From assembly GCF_003201655.1 (NCBI RefSeq), contig NZ_QJJU01000014.1, positions 62,001-126,000 of the forward strand: a stretch of 64,000 bases of DNA. The letters are read 5' to 3'. Source of the DNA: Mycolicibacterium moriokaense (GTDB taxonomy: Bacteria > Actinomycetota > Actinomycetes > Mycobacteriales > Mycobacteriaceae). Below the pieces are notes generated by a model, which saw only the letters and a program-made list of their open reading frames with translations, was not told the DNA's origin and ran no database searches. This document shows positions 25,841 through 35,538 of this stretch, piece after piece; within the stretch, counting starts at the first letter, position 1, and every line of letters starts with the position of its first letter. The position numbers were made by a program, and so were the translations under genes.

Positions 25841-26961
25841 GTTTCCCCCTGGTTGTCGTTGATCGTGATGATGTTGTGGACCCGCACCGGGCGGCTGAAT
25901 CCCTTGGGCTGCATATCGCCAACCAGTTCGGCAACAGCCACGTGCTCGGTGCGTGACAGCACGCGGTCGGTCACCAATATCTGCCAGCCGCCGGCGTCGG
26001 AACACAGCCGGGCGGCGAGATTCGTGACACTGCCGATGGCGGCGTAGTCGAAGCGGCCCTCGAAGCCGATTCTGCCGAGGGTCGCATGGTCTTGGGCGAT
26101 CCCGATTCCCAGCGCGAGGTCATGACCCCTGCGGGACCAGCGCGCGGCGAGCTCGCGCACGGCGTCGCGGATGCCTATCGACATTCGCACCGCCCGCTCG
26201 GCCGCGTCGTCCTGTTCGACGGGGTCGTTGAAGAACGCCATGATCCCGTCCCCGGTGAACCGCTCCAGCGTGCCTCCGTATTCGTGGATCAACGCCCCGA
26301 TGGCCTGGTGGTACTCGGCAAGTACGCCCATCACTTCCTCGGGCTCACTGTTGCGGGCGAAGGGGGTGAAGTTCCTCAGATCGCAAAAGACGACGACGAT
26401 CTCGCGGCGATGGCTCTGCAACAGGTGTTCGTCACTGACGACCAGCTCGGCCAATTGTGGTGACAGAAAACGACGGAGACGGTTGGTGCGCTCCAACTCG
26501 GCCACTTGCTGGGCGACCCGGCTCTCGAGTTCGGCGTTCCATGCCTTCAGCTCGTCGGCCTGCCGCCGGATGGTGTCGTGGAAGCGCTTGATCCGTGCGA
26601 GCGATGCCACCCGGGCTATCAACTCGCTCTGGTCGAAAGGCTTGGTGACGAAATCGTCGGCCCCCGATTCGAGCGCGACCAGACGCTGTTCAGTTCCGCT
26701 GGCCGTGATCATCACGACCGGAAGGAATTCCGTCCGCGCCGTGGATCGGATCCTGCGGCAGACTTCGTGCCCGTCCATTTCTGGCATCACGATGTCGAGC
26801 AGGACCAGGTCGACGTCCTCGGTCTCGAGCAGCGCGAGCGCATCCGATCCCGACGAAGCGGTCAGAACCCGATGTCCCCTGGGCGTGAGGACCGCGTCGA
26901 GGAGCCTCAGGTTGGCTGGCTGGTCATCGACAGCCAGGACGGTCACGGGGATGTCCATCAC
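25837..26961 (-). CDS. Response regulator receiver fused to class III nucleotide cyclase
   Basis: 374 aa. The receiver domain (1-125) has phospho-acceptor D56 in LLDIVMPEMDG and K107 in TKPF. A coiled-coil linker (~130-165) leads to a cyclase homology domain (~185-350) with metal Asp residues D194 (FCDLRNFTPF) and D238 (TGDGIMAFF) and a SVTNLAARLC segment. It should make cAMP or cGMP under control of phosphorylation, presumably by the hybrid kinase encoded just upstream. GTG 26961 overlaps the kinase stop; an ATG one codon later is equally possible. Confidence 0.92.
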   Translation of the reverse strand: MMDIPVTVLAVDDQPANLRLLDAVLTPRGHRVLTASSGSDALALLETEDVDLVLLDIVMPEMDGHEVCRRIRSTARTEFLPVVMITASGTEQRLVALESGADDFVTKPFDQSELIARVASLARIKRFHDTIRRQADELKAWNAELESRVAQQVAELERTNRLRRFLSPQLAELVVSDEHLLQSHRREIVVVFCDLRNFTPFARNSEPEEVMGVLAEYHQAIGALIHEYGGTLERFTGDGIMAFFNDPVEQDDAAERAVRMSIGIRDAVRELAARWSRRGHDLALGIGIAQDHATLGRIGFEGRFDYAAIGSVTNLAARLCSDAGGWQILVTDRVLSRTEHVAVAELVGDMQPKGFSRPVRVHNIITINDNQGET

Positions 26962-29183
26962 GCCGCACCTACCCGCCGAAGCGCGTCGATCAGCTCTTCA
27001 CGACGAACAGGCTTGAGGAGATAGGCGTCCGCACCAAGCTCCAAGCCCCTGGTTCGTTCGTCGACCACCGAGGCGATGATCACCGGGATCGCCGCAGTCT
27101 CGGGGCCCGTTTTGAGCTCGGCCAGTACTTCCCAGCCGTCCCGACCCGGCAACCGGATGTCCAGCACGACAGCGGCAGGCAGCAGTCGACGAACCATATC
27201 GAGTGCTTCGATTCCATCGCGGCATCGCACGAGCTGCGTCGGTGAACTATCCAGGTAGGCCGAGATGAGGTCCAGCGACGCCCGATCGTCGTCGACCAGC
27301 ACCACAACCGGAAACTCGCCGGCTGAGGGCTGGGCTCCCGCCCCGTTGTCGTCAAACTGGACCGGGATCGAGAAACCGAAGGTGCTTCCGGAGCCCACGG
27401 TGCTCTCCAGCCACATCCGGCCGCCGAACAAACTGACGATCCGTCGCGCGTAGGGCAGTCCTAGGCCGGTGCCTTCCTCTTGGGATCCGCGGGCCTGCTG
27501 GAACGATTCGAAGATCCGTTCCCGGTCTTCGGGCCGCACCCCAATGCCGGTGTCGGCCACGGTGACCATCAGCTCGCTGCCCTCGCGCCAGGCGCGAAGG
27601 GAAACCCTGCCGCCCTCTGGGGTGAACTTGACCGCGTTGGAGGCGAGATTGACGACGACTTGCTTGAACCGCAGCTCATCGGTCTCGACCATCCCGACGT
27701 CGTCGGCGACCTCCACCGTGACGGTGATGACGTGGTGAGCCGCGCGCTCGCGGATCACCGTCAGTGCGTAGTCCAGCGTGCTTGCGACCCGAAACATGCT
27801 GGGCTCCATCACGATATGGCCTGACTCGACCTTCGACCAGTCCAGGATCTCGTTGACGAGTTCGAGCAGATGCTTGCCCGAGTTCGCGATATCGCGCAGG
27901 TACTGGTCCTGGCGTTCGTTGATCTCACCGAAATCGCGACTCAGCAGCACCTCGGAGAATCCGATCACCGCGTTCAACGGTGTCCGCAGTTCGTGGGACA
28001 TGCTGGCCAGGAATTCTGACTTGTGCCGACTGGCGATCTCCAGCGCGCCGAACAGACGTGCGTTGACGATGGCCAGCGCCGACTGGCTGGCGAAGGTCTC
28101 CAGCAGTTCGATGACGTCTGGCGGGAAACTGCCCGTGCCGCGGCGCCCGATCACCAGCACGCCTACCATCGTGTCCCCGCGCAACATCGGAACGGCCAAT
28201 ACTGAGCGCCAGCCGTCGCGGAACAGAATCTGCAGATGGGGATCGAGCTCGGCTTGAGTCATATCGGGAACCTCGAGAGGCCGATCCGCCTTGGCGGTTC
28301 GACCCACCAAGGTCGATTCCCTGTCGATCGTGATCGCTCGCAGACGTTCCAGTAGGTCGGGGCTGCTGCCGTGCGCGGTGCGAACGTGGAACGAGTCGCT
28401 CGACTCGTCGTATTCCAAGATCGATCCGCCCTCGGTTCGCAAGGTGATATCGCCGAACCCGAGGTTGGTGAGCCGCACGGCGTTGCTGACGATGCGGTCG
28501 AGCACCTCGTCGAGGTCGAGGCTGGAGCCGACGGCCTCGCCGACCTCCTGAAGAGCCTCCAGCTGAGCGACCTTGTCCGACAGCTCGGCCCGCTTGGACT
28601 CCAGCGCGTCCACCAAGTCGACCTGTCGCAAGGCGATCGCACCCTGGGCGGCGAACTCCTCGAGAAGCTCGCGCTCGTGGTCGTCGAATGGCGCGACGTC
28701 GGTCCGCCACATGGACAGGACGCCAACGACCTCATTCTCCAGAATCATCGGCGTGGACAGAAGGGTCCGAAAGCCGGTCAGATCCCGTAAATCATGTCGT
28801 CCGTATTCCGGGTCTTTGTCCACATCGACCACCTGATGGGTACGCATGTCCTCGGCAGCGCGCCCGACAATCGACGAACGGTTCCTGGCGATCGGGTTGT
28901 CCAGTAGGTGTTTGAGGTACTCCTGCGGGGTGTCGCCGGAGACTTGCGAGACGCGGAATACGTCGCCGTCGAGAACGAAAAGCTGGGCCGCCCGTGCGCC
29001 GCACAATTGCGCGGCACGGTCGACGACGGTGACCAGTACCGCCCCGGGATTGGCGACGTTTCGGCCCAGCGCCGCGAGGATCTCACGGCTGGCCGCCAAC
29101 TGGTGGCGCGCGTTTCGCAACTCCTGCCGAAAGGAATCTCTCGACGTGCGAGACGTGGGTCCGGGTTCGCTCGGATCGGTCAC
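26958..29183 (-). CDS. Hybrid histidine kinase (GAF-GAF-HisKA-HATPase-REC)
   Basis: 741 aa, no membrane spans. Two GAF domains (~35-190 and ~225-380) are followed by HisKA with phospho-His H397 in SMSHELRTPLNAVIGFSEV. A HATPase_c domain follows (N box LASNAVKFTPEGG, G boxes DTGIGV and GTGLGLPYARRI), then a C-terminal receiver with D675 in VVLDIRLPGRDGW. GAF domains suggest a small-molecule or redox input. It is followed directly by the receiver-cyclase, so a phosphorelay kinase to internal receiver to cyclase is likely. A 72-bp gap separates it from the FHA gene upstream. Confidence 0.93.
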   Translation of the reverse strand: MTDPSEPGPTSRTSRDSFRQELRNARHQLAASREILAALGRNVANPGAVLVTVVDRAAQLCGARAAQLFVLDGDVFRVSQVSGDTPQEYLKHLLDNPIARNRSSIVGRAAEDMRTHQVVDVDKDPEYGRHDLRDLTGFRTLLSTPMILENEVVGVLSMWRTDVAPFDDHERELLEEFAAQGAIALRQVDLVDALESKRAELSDKVAQLEALQEVGEAVGSSLDLDEVLDRIVSNAVRLTNLGFGDITLRTEGGSILEYDESSDSFHVRTAHGSSPDLLERLRAITIDRESTLVGRTAKADRPLEVPDMTQAELDPHLQILFRDGWRSVLAVPMLRGDTMVGVLVIGRRGTGSFPPDVIELLETFASQSALAIVNARLFGALEIASRHKSEFLASMSHELRTPLNAVIGFSEVLLSRDFGEINERQDQYLRDIANSGKHLLELVNEILDWSKVESGHIVMEPSMFRVASTLDYALTVIRERAAHHVITVTVEVADDVGMVETDELRFKQVVVNLASNAVKFTPEGGRVSLRAWREGSELMVTVADTGIGVRPEDRERIFESFQQARGSQEEGTGLGLPYARRIVSLFGGRMWLESTVGSGSTFGFSIPVQFDDNGAGAQPSAGEFPVVVLVDDDRASLDLISAYLDSSPTQLVRCRDGIEALDMVRRLLPAAVVLDIRLPGRDGWEVLAELKTGPETAAIPVIIASVVDERTRGLELGADAYLLKPVRREELIDALRRVGAA

Positions 29184-29255
29184 ATCCCCCCCTCCCTCGT
29201 GCAGTCTGTGCCTCGACGCTGGTCAGGGCAACGGATTGACTGTCGAACGCGTAAA

Positions 29256-29870
29256 TTACCGGCCATTGATGATCGTGATCGTGGTCCACGCGCCGAGGTG
29301 GATGCGATCGCCGTCGCGCAATTGCGTTTCTTCGCCATTGGCTAAGAGCTCCTCGCTGTCATTGAGGGTGGTTCCGTTTGTCGAGCCCAAGTCGGTGACG
29401 GTCAGACCCGAATCGCGGATCCGCAGCACTGCGTGCTGCGTGGAGACACCGCGGTCAGCGGGGTGGATGCCGAGGTCGATCTCGGGTTCCACGCCCTGCT
29501 CCCGATTGCGCCTCCCGATAAGCGTGGTGTTGCCTTGCAGGACGATTCGACGTTCCGGAAAGAACACAGGGAACTCGACCGTGTCGGGGCCTCCGTTGGC
29601 GAGGACACGTTGATAGAAGTCCCGGTCGGCATCGATGACGGCGGTCCACTCGGTCGACGCCGGCGCGTTAACCGTCGGCGGGGCCGTCATCGGTGGGGGC
29701 AGCTCGGAATCGTGTCCGCACACTTCGCAGAAGCGGCCGAGAACCGGTGCCTCGCACGCCGGGCATCCCTTGACTTGAGTGGGTTGCGTTGGGGGGCTTG
29801 CGATCGGGACACCGCACACGTCGCAATAGTCGGCGGCTGCTGAGGTGTGTCCTTCGGCGCAGGTGGGCAT
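29256..29870 (-). CDS. FHA-domain protein with double zinc ribbon
   Basis: 204 aa from ATG 29870, overlapping the VWA gene stop by 1 nt. Two CxxC zinc ribbons at the N-terminus (YCDVCG and CPACEAPVLGRFCEVCG) precede a C-terminal FHA domain with LIGRRNRE, the VSTQHAVLRI motif and DLGSTNGTTLND. FHA domains bind phosphothreonine, so this is the probable reader of the PknG-type kinase in the same operon. The linker between ribbons and FHA is Pro/Thr-rich and could itself be phosphorylated, as in GarA-type proteins. Confidence 0.92.
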   Translation of the reverse strand: MPTCAEGHTSAAADYCDVCGVPIASPPTQPTQVKGCPACEAPVLGRFCEVCGHDSELPPPMTAPPTVNAPASTEWTAVIDADRDFYQRVLANGGPDTVEFPVFFPERRIVLQGNTTLIGRRNREQGVEPEIDLGIHPADRGVSTQHAVLRIRDSGLTVTDLGSTNGTTLNDSEELLANGEETQLRDGDRIHLGAWTTITIINGR

Positions 29871-31162
29871 CAGGTCTCCTTCCGAACGCGGGCGGTTCTC
29901 GTCGATCGGGCGTCGAGGGCCATCTCGTCTGCTGCGGTCACCCCGGGCCGCAGCCGAGCCGTGCCGGTGTGCTCGTCGACCAAAATGAGGCCCCGCAGCA
30001 GCTTGGCCGTTCCGTCGTTGCCCGATTCCACGGCGAGTTTCATCGCCCGCCGCAATTTCGCGGTCGCGGTCACCACGTCTCCGTCCCTGCGTGCGTTCAG
30101 TCCCTCCCCCACTGCTCGTGCCAGTTCTGCCTGGCCGGTGTAGTGCGCGACCCGGCGACTGATCACCGCCGACAATGCGGTGTCGGCGGTCCACACCGCG
30201 TTGACGAGACCCTCACCCAGAACCTCGTCTCCTGACACGACACTGACCCGAGCGACCAGCTTCTCGCGTCCAACCGCGGCAGGGTCGACCTCGACCTGAA
30301 TGTGGTAGTCGCGGTCCTCGACACCCCAGGAGCCCAGCGGGTAATCCCCGGTCTGATGTCCCGAGTCGACTCGCCGGTGGGTCAGGTCCACGACGGTCGG
30401 CGCGACCTGTTTGACGAACCCGACATGCGCGCCGACCGGCGTCCGCAGGCGCAAGGTCAGGTCGGGAATCGACTTGCCCATCGAGGCGCGCATCATCGCT
30501 GCGAAATCGTCTGCGAGGTCCTCGGGATCGGCGACGATGTCCACGCTGCCCAACAGCGCCGTCGAGATCGACCGCAGCTCATCGACGCGCCAGTCGGTTC
30601 CGACTCCTCGGCAGTCGCAGCTGAATTTCCCCTCGCTCAGCGCGATCTCCGCCTGAAGCTGCGCGGGCGTTTCGTGCTCGTCCTTGCCGTCGGTGAGCAG
30701 GATCGCGTGGGCGATCGCCCCCGGGTGTCCCGCGACAACTCCACGTACGTAGGCGAGCCAGGTGCCCAGCGCGGTCCCTCCACCGGGCCGCAGGCCGTCG
30801 ACGGCCCGCGCCGCCGCCGCCCGAGTCGCCGCGCTCGCCTGTGTCGCCCGGCCGTCCGTTGGGTAGACGAGCGTGGCCTTCTCGGTGCCGGCAACGATCG
30901 TGATATACGTTCCATCGACGAGTTCGGCGACGGCGGCGGCGGTAGCACGTCTAGCCGCGTCGAACTTGGCCGGCGGCGACTGCATCGAACTGGAGCAGTC
31001 GATGATGATGGCCTCGACCCGATCCGGTGCCGCCAGTGCAGACGTCGCAGCATTCTTCCCGGCAACGATGCTGACGATGGCGTCGATCGTCGGCGATCCC
31101 TCGGCGAGATAGGGATTGTGGTCGACGTCGACGGTCATGCCTTGCTGTTCAGTCGAACTCAT
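29870..31162 (-). CDS. VWA-domain protein with MIDAS motif
   Basis: 430 aa. A von Willebrand factor A domain (~48-230) carries the MIDAS motif DCSSSM (D55-M60), then GGGTALGTWL and LLTDGKDEHET. A beta-rich domain and a helical tail follow. There is no signal peptide, so it is an intracellular VWA of the TerY type rather than a surface adhesin. VWA, PP2C and a zinc-ribbon kinase in one operon matches the TerY-P phosphorylation triad described around tellurite-resistance-type stress loci. It overlaps the PP2C gene end by 14 nt. Confidence 0.9.
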   Translation of the reverse strand: MSSTEQQGMTVDVDHNPYLAEGSPTIDAIVSIVAGKNAATSALAAPDRVEAIIIDCSSSMQSPPAKFDAARRATAAAVAELVDGTYITIVAGTEKATLVYPTDGRATQASAATRAAAARAVDGLRPGGGTALGTWLAYVRGVVAGHPGAIAHAILLTDGKDEHETPAQLQAEIALSEGKFSCDCRGVGTDWRVDELRSISTALLGSVDIVADPEDLADDFAAMMRASMGKSIPDLTLRLRTPVGAHVGFVKQVAPTVVDLTHRRVDSGHQTGDYPLGSWGVEDRDYHIQVEVDPAAVGREKLVARVSVVSGDEVLGEGLVNAVWTADTALSAVISRRVAHYTGQAELARAVGEGLNARRDGDVVTATAKLRRAMKLAVESGNDGTAKLLRGLILVDEHTGTARLRPGVTAADEMALDARSTRTARVRKET

Positions 31163-32183
31163 GAAGCCCTCCGATGGGGATCACCGCCACGGTGACGTTG
31201 TCGTGGCCGCCCTCGTGCAACGCATGGTCGACGAGCGCACGCGCGGCCGCGGTGGAGTCGGTACCTGTGCAGAGGCGCGCGATGTCGGTGGGGTCGGGCA
31301 GGTAGTTCCACAGCCCGTCGGTGCACATCAGCAGCGAACCCGGGCCGGTGGCGGTGATCGTCTGTAAGCTCGCGTCCGACCAGGGCTGCGGTTCGGAGTC
31401 GGCGCCGAGCCAGCGGGTCAGGGTGTGCGCGCCCCGTTGCACGGCTTCCGATTCGGCTGCGGCACCGGCGGTGATCAGCTCTTGGGCCACCGAATCGTCG
31501 ACGGTCAGCTGCTGTGCCGTCAGGGGTGGCTCGGGAAGCCAGTAGGCCCTGCCGTCGCCGACGTTTCCGATCGTGATCTGCACTGCCCCTTCAGAAGTCG
31601 GCACGACCGCCGCAGCGGTATACGTGCAGGACGGCGCGGTCGACGGATCGGCCCCGGTCCCTGCGGCCGCCGCTGCCTTCGCCGCGTCGGCGAGACCCAC
31701 CAACACGGCTGCATGTGCCGAGCGCGACGCGGCGAGCGCTGCGAGCATCGCGCCCACCCCCGCCTTCGACGCGGCGACGGCGGCCAGTTGTGCAGCGGCG
31801 GAGGTGGACACGCCATCACACACGGCGACGGCGATCGCAGAGGGCCGCCCCGGGTCTCTGCCAGCCACCATCCCCGCTGCTGCGGCATCCTCGTTGCGCG
31901 CGTGCGCCAGCCCACGGTCCGTGATCAGCGCGATCCTGCCCAACTGTGCCTCGTCGCGATCGGGCTCGGCGCGCCGACTCCCGCACGAACTGCAGTATCC
32001 GTCGGCGTATTTCTCGTTGCCGCAGTCCGAGCATGGCCCCTCTCGACTTTCCAGAAAAGGGGCCTCCCGCGGTATCGCGACTCGGCGGACCGCCGCCAGG
32101 ATTGCACCGCAGTTCTCACAGAACCGGTCGGCTGCCGAACTGTTCGCAGCGCACTGTGGGCATGCGGCCGGCTGATCGGTCAT
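31149..32183 (-). CDS. PP2C-type Ser/Thr phosphatase with zinc ribbons
   Basis: 344 aa from ATG 32183. Two N-terminal zinc ribbons (CPQCAANSSAADRFCENCG; CSDCGNEKYADGYCSSCG) precede a PP2C catalytic domain with LAHARNEDA, VAVCDGVS (metal-binding Asp), MCTDGLWNYL and GGHDNVTVAV. It is expected to reverse phosphorylation by the kinase encoded immediately upstream, with which it overlaps (ATGA). The shared ribbon architecture of phosphatase, kinase and FHA protein suggests they dock on each other. Confidence 0.92.
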   Translation of the reverse strand: MTDQPAACPQCAANSSAADRFCENCGAILAAVRRVAIPREAPFLESREGPCSDCGNEKYADGYCSSCGSRRAEPDRDEAQLGRIALITDRGLAHARNEDAAAAGMVAGRDPGRPSAIAVAVCDGVSTSAAAQLAAVAASKAGVGAMLAALAASRSAHAAVLVGLADAAKAAAAAGTGADPSTAPSCTYTAAAVVPTSEGAVQITIGNVGDGRAYWLPEPPLTAQQLTVDDSVAQELITAGAAAESEAVQRGAHTLTRWLGADSEPQPWSDASLQTITATGPGSLLMCTDGLWNYLPDPTDIARLCTGTDSTAAARALVDHALHEGGHDNVTVAVIPIGGLHEFD

Positions 32184-34381
32184 ATCCGCGTCCTCGGCCG
32201 AATGGCGTTTGCCTTCTCCACCAACGCGATGCGCTCCCATGTGTTCGCAGTTCCGCGTGCCAGCTCGCGGTAGCAGCGGTCCATCCCCATCCGGATACCG
32301 GGCTCGTCGAAATCGGTACCGAGCAAGCGCGCTACGGTGCTCTCATTCCCGCCCTGCAGCCAGTCCAACGCCGCTGCGAGCACCTGCAGTCGGATGGTCA
32401 CCCGCTTCTCGGTCGATTCGAGGGTGAGCGCTTCGGCCCTGTTGCCGGCGTCGACCAGCGTTTGCTCGTCCACGTCCTCCTGGGTTCGGCAATCGAGCAG
32501 GATCTCGATCGCGGCCGCGCCGGCCGCGGTGAAATGCGCAGAGGATGCTGGGATCTCGTCAAGCACCGCGATCGCATTGGCCCGGTCTCCGGCTCGCACC
32601 CGCTGCCTGGCCAGTCCGAATGCGGCGCTGTAGTAGCTGTGTTCGGTTCGCCAAATCGTCTCGTAGTACCGCGTAGCCTGCTCGTGCGCCTTCCGCAGTT
32701 CTGCGGTGGCTGCGATCGCCAGTTTGGGCCCGAGCTCGCCGGGCAGTATGGCAAGCACCTTGTCGAAATCGGCTGCAGCATCGTCGAATTCGCCGTCGAG
32801 CAGGCTGCATTGTCCGCGATACCACGGCAGCCGCCAGTCACCCGGCAGCACCGACTCCAATTCGGCGAGTCGCTTCCTTGCATCCTTCACGGCACCGATC
32901 TCGAGCGACGCCCGTACCAGTCGGAGCGGGATCTCAACCGAGGAAGTGTTGCCCTGGCGGGAGCCGCCGCGAGCCAGCGACAGTGCCTGTTCGAGTTGAG
33001 CCGGCGGTGTGCCGCTCGTCGTGGCGAGCAAGGCCGCGCCCCGGTCGTTGGGGTCGACCACGGGGACGGGCAGCGCTGCAACCACGCGCGCGGGGTCCAC
33101 CGGCGTGTCCCGACCCACACCGAAGACACCGCGCTGCGGGCTGAAGTTGTTCGACTTGCGTGGCTGCGCAACGTTCTTCTCGGCGGCGACGATCTCGTGG
33201 AGCACCCCGGTCAGCTGGTCGGCCATCTCGGCCATGGACGAGAATCGGCGACTCGGCTCGGGATCGGTAGCGCGCACTAGCGCGCGGTACAACGATTCGT
33301 GCTCGGCGAGCACCGGCACGGTTGCGGGCCCGGGCAGCTGCTCGACGAAGCGCCCACGTTCCTGCGGAACATCCATCAGGAGAACGGCGAGTGTCCGCCC
33401 GACCGTGTACACGTCACTGGCGACGGTGGCCCCGGTATAGGCGATCTCTGGTGCCTGGTAGCCGGGGGTCCCGAAGATCGCGCTGTCGTCGTCGTCCATC
33501 GCGATCACCGCCCCGAGGTCGATCAGCTTGAGCTGCTCGTCGGACTGCATCACGTTGTCCGGCTTGAAGTCGCAGTACGCGAGTCCTTCGGCGTGCAGAT
33601 AGTCCAGTGCCGATGCGATCTCGACGATGTAAGCGACCGCCTGGGCTGCGGGAAGGGGACCGTTGCACGCGTTGCGAATCTGCTTCAGCGTGGTGCCGCC
33701 GATGAACTCCATGACGATGTAGCCGACGGGGGCCGTGGCACCGGCATGTACGTGCTCGACGAAGTTGTAGATCTTGACGATGTTCGGGTGATCCACCTCT
33801 TGGAGAGTGCGTACTTCAGCCGCGGCGACGGCCATCGCATCGGCATCGCCGGAATTCAGGAGGCCCTTGAGGACCACCCACCGGTTGTGCACGTTGCGGT
33901 CGAGCGCCAGGTAGATCCAGCCGAGGCCGCCGTGGGCGAGGCAGCCCCGGACCTCGTACTGCCCGCCGACGATGTCGCCGCGAGAAAGCTTGGGAACGAA
34001 CGAGTATCGCGTGCCGCATTGGGTGCAGAAGCCCTCGGCGAGTCCCGGTTGTCCGTCCCTGCTACGGCCGACGGGTTTCTTGCATTCGGAGTTGCCGCAG
34101 AACCGACGGCCCTCCGGCACCTGCGGGTCGGACAGGATCGCCCCGGCGGGATCGCCCTTGGGCACCCGCGGTATCGCGACGATTCCGGCGCCGAGGCGCC
34201 CGCGGGTGCTGGCAGATCTCGACGACGCAGCGCGCGCCGTTTGCACGGATCCGTCGCATGGGTCGCCTTCCGCCTGGACCGTCGCCGGTCCATCCGGCGC
34301 ACCGGTTGCGGGCGCGGTGCCGCACAGATCGCAGTAGCCGGTGACGACGGTGCCATCGCATCCTGGCTCGGCGCATGTCAT
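32180..34381 (-). CDS. PknG-type Ser/Thr protein kinase (rubredoxin-kinase-TPR)
   Basis: 733 aa, near the 750 aa of M. tuberculosis PknG and alike end to end. It has an extra N-terminal CxxC ribbon, then a rubredoxin-like metal site (CGNSECKKPVGRS ... FCTQCG). The kinase domain carries the GGLGWIYLALD P-loop, VVLK lysine, YCDFKPDNVM catalytic loop (Asp present, no preceding Arg) and IDLGAV in place of DFG. The C-terminal half is TPR. PknG controls glutamate metabolism through GarA. The gene order glnX-glnH-pknG is kept here except for one inserted gene, so this is either the pknG locus in expanded form or a second copy. I infer a paralogue. Confidence 0.92.
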   Translation of the reverse strand: MTCAEPGCDGTVVTGYCDLCGTAPATGAPDGPATVQAEGDPCDGSVQTARAASSRSASTRGRLGAGIVAIPRVPKGDPAGAILSDPQVPEGRRFCGNSECKKPVGRSRDGQPGLAEGFCTQCGTRYSFVPKLSRGDIVGGQYEVRGCLAHGGLGWIYLALDRNVHNRWVVLKGLLNSGDADAMAVAAAEVRTLQEVDHPNIVKIYNFVEHVHAGATAPVGYIVMEFIGGTTLKQIRNACNGPLPAAQAVAYIVEIASALDYLHAEGLAYCDFKPDNVMQSDEQLKLIDLGAVIAMDDDDSAIFGTPGYQAPEIAYTGATVASDVYTVGRTLAVLLMDVPQERGRFVEQLPGPATVPVLAEHESLYRALVRATDPEPSRRFSSMAEMADQLTGVLHEIVAAEKNVAQPRKSNNFSPQRGVFGVGRDTPVDPARVVAALPVPVVDPNDRGAALLATTSGTPPAQLEQALSLARGGSRQGNTSSVEIPLRLVRASLEIGAVKDARKRLAELESVLPGDWRLPWYRGQCSLLDGEFDDAAADFDKVLAILPGELGPKLAIAATAELRKAHEQATRYYETIWRTEHSYYSAAFGLARQRVRAGDRANAIAVLDEIPASSAHFTAAGAAAIEILLDCRTQEDVDEQTLVDAGNRAEALTLESTEKRVTIRLQVLAAALDWLQGGNESTVARLLGTDFDEPGIRMGMDRCYRELARGTANTWERIALVEKANAIRPRTRI

Positions 34382-35538
34382 CGGGTCTTCCCCTGCTTCT
34401 CGACGACCATCTGCTGGAAGTCGGTGACCGCCCGGGTCAGCGCACGAAGGTCGCACGGCCGTCGTGACAGCAGGCCGTCAGCGATCCGGCCGGACGCCAA
34501 CAGATTTGAATCCTCGCCAAGCCCGAGCCGGGCCGCCTTCGCCTGATACACCGTCAGCCGTCCCTTGAGCTCGCGGCGACGATCCAGCAGACCCTGCGCG
34601 AGCCGTTCGTCCTCACTCACGAACCGCAGCGCGGCATCGATCCGGCGTTGCAGCGACAGCAGCGCCGCCGGAACCGGTGGGCCGATCGACCCTGTGGCCA
34701 CGACCTCCAGCTCGGCCCGCAGAGCCGGTTCGGTGTCCGAGTGCATGGGCAGCGGACCGGCCACCACAGTCTGCTCGGCGTAGATGCGCACCTGTGCCGC
34801 TTGTCGAGTCGCCTCCCCCAGCGCGTCGAGTTGCACGGCGGTCGTCGCGAGGGCATCGGACCAATTCGCTTGCAGAGCCGCCAGCTCAGCGAGTTCGGCC
34901 GATCGCCGTTCAACGCCGTCCGCGATCACCCAGATGCGCTCCTCGACGGCGTCGTTGGTCAACGAGAGCGGATCGGTCGCCGACATCCGCAACAGTTCGA
35001 CGATCTCCTTCGGGCCGGTCGCGCCCACCTCGTCGAGCCGCCTCTGCGACGGTGCGAGGCCTTTCGCGATCAGCGAGTCGATCTCGTCAACGGCGTCGAA
35101 GAACGCGGCCACGGCCGGATAGGCGACGCGCATTCGTTCCACGATGTCGGCGAGCCCCACGTATTCGACCATTTCAGCGGGATCGGTGATCCGACGCTGC
35201 GCCAACGGGACTGCCTGGCGGGACACTTCGAGCGCACGCTCGCTCAACAGTCTCGTCAACTCGGCGCGGTCACTATCGGCAGGCTTCGATCGGCGTGCCC
35301 GTATCGCCTGCGCCGAGTCCAGAATCGACGTCGCCCGGCCCAGGTCCTCCCACAGTAGCGCGAGTGACCTCTCGATCACCGCCCATCGCTGGGCGGTCAC
35401 ACCGGTCGGCGGACAGCGGCGCACGTGTTCCAGTCCTGGGTGATTATCCAGCTCGATCATGGTGGCCGACATTGCTGCGACTTCATCTGTGCGCGAGGCA
35501 AGTTCGCGGTCGATCTCATCGGTGCTTACCCCAGTCAT
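34378..35538 (-). CDS. Helical coiled-coil protein between GlnH-like and PknG-like genes
   Basis: 386 aa, nearly all alpha-helical with long charged helices (e.g. ELTRLLSERALEVSRQAVPL and VERRSAELAELAALQANWSD); no membrane span or signal. I do not recognise a domain. The helical repeats recall the cytoplasmic parts of chemoreceptor-like proteins. It overlaps both neighbours by 4 nt and is the one gene that interrupts the otherwise conserved glnX-glnH-pknG order. It might bridge the membrane sensor to the kinase (inference). Confidence 0.75.
   Translation of the reverse strand: MTGVSTDEIDRELASRTDEVAAMSATMIELDNHPGLEHVRRCPPTGVTAQRWAVIERSLALLWEDLGRATSILDSAQAIRARRSKPADSDRAELTRLLSERALEVSRQAVPLAQRRITDPAEMVEYVGLADIVERMRVAYPAVAAFFDAVDEIDSLIAKGLAPSQRRLDEVGATGPKEIVELLRMSATDPLSLTNDAVEERIWVIADGVERRSAELAELAALQANWSDALATTAVQLDALGEATRQAAQVRIYAEQTVVAGPLPMHSDTEPALRAELEVVATGSIGPPVPAALLSLQRRIDAALRFVSEDERLAQGLLDRRRELKGRLTVYQAKAARLGLGEDSNLLASGRIADGLLSRRPCDLRALTRAVTDFQQMVVEKQGKTR

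Noticed and set aside
33299..34546. 415-codon plus-strand frame opposite the PknG-type kinase
   Set aside because: Antisense shadow of the kinase domain; no independent signals.
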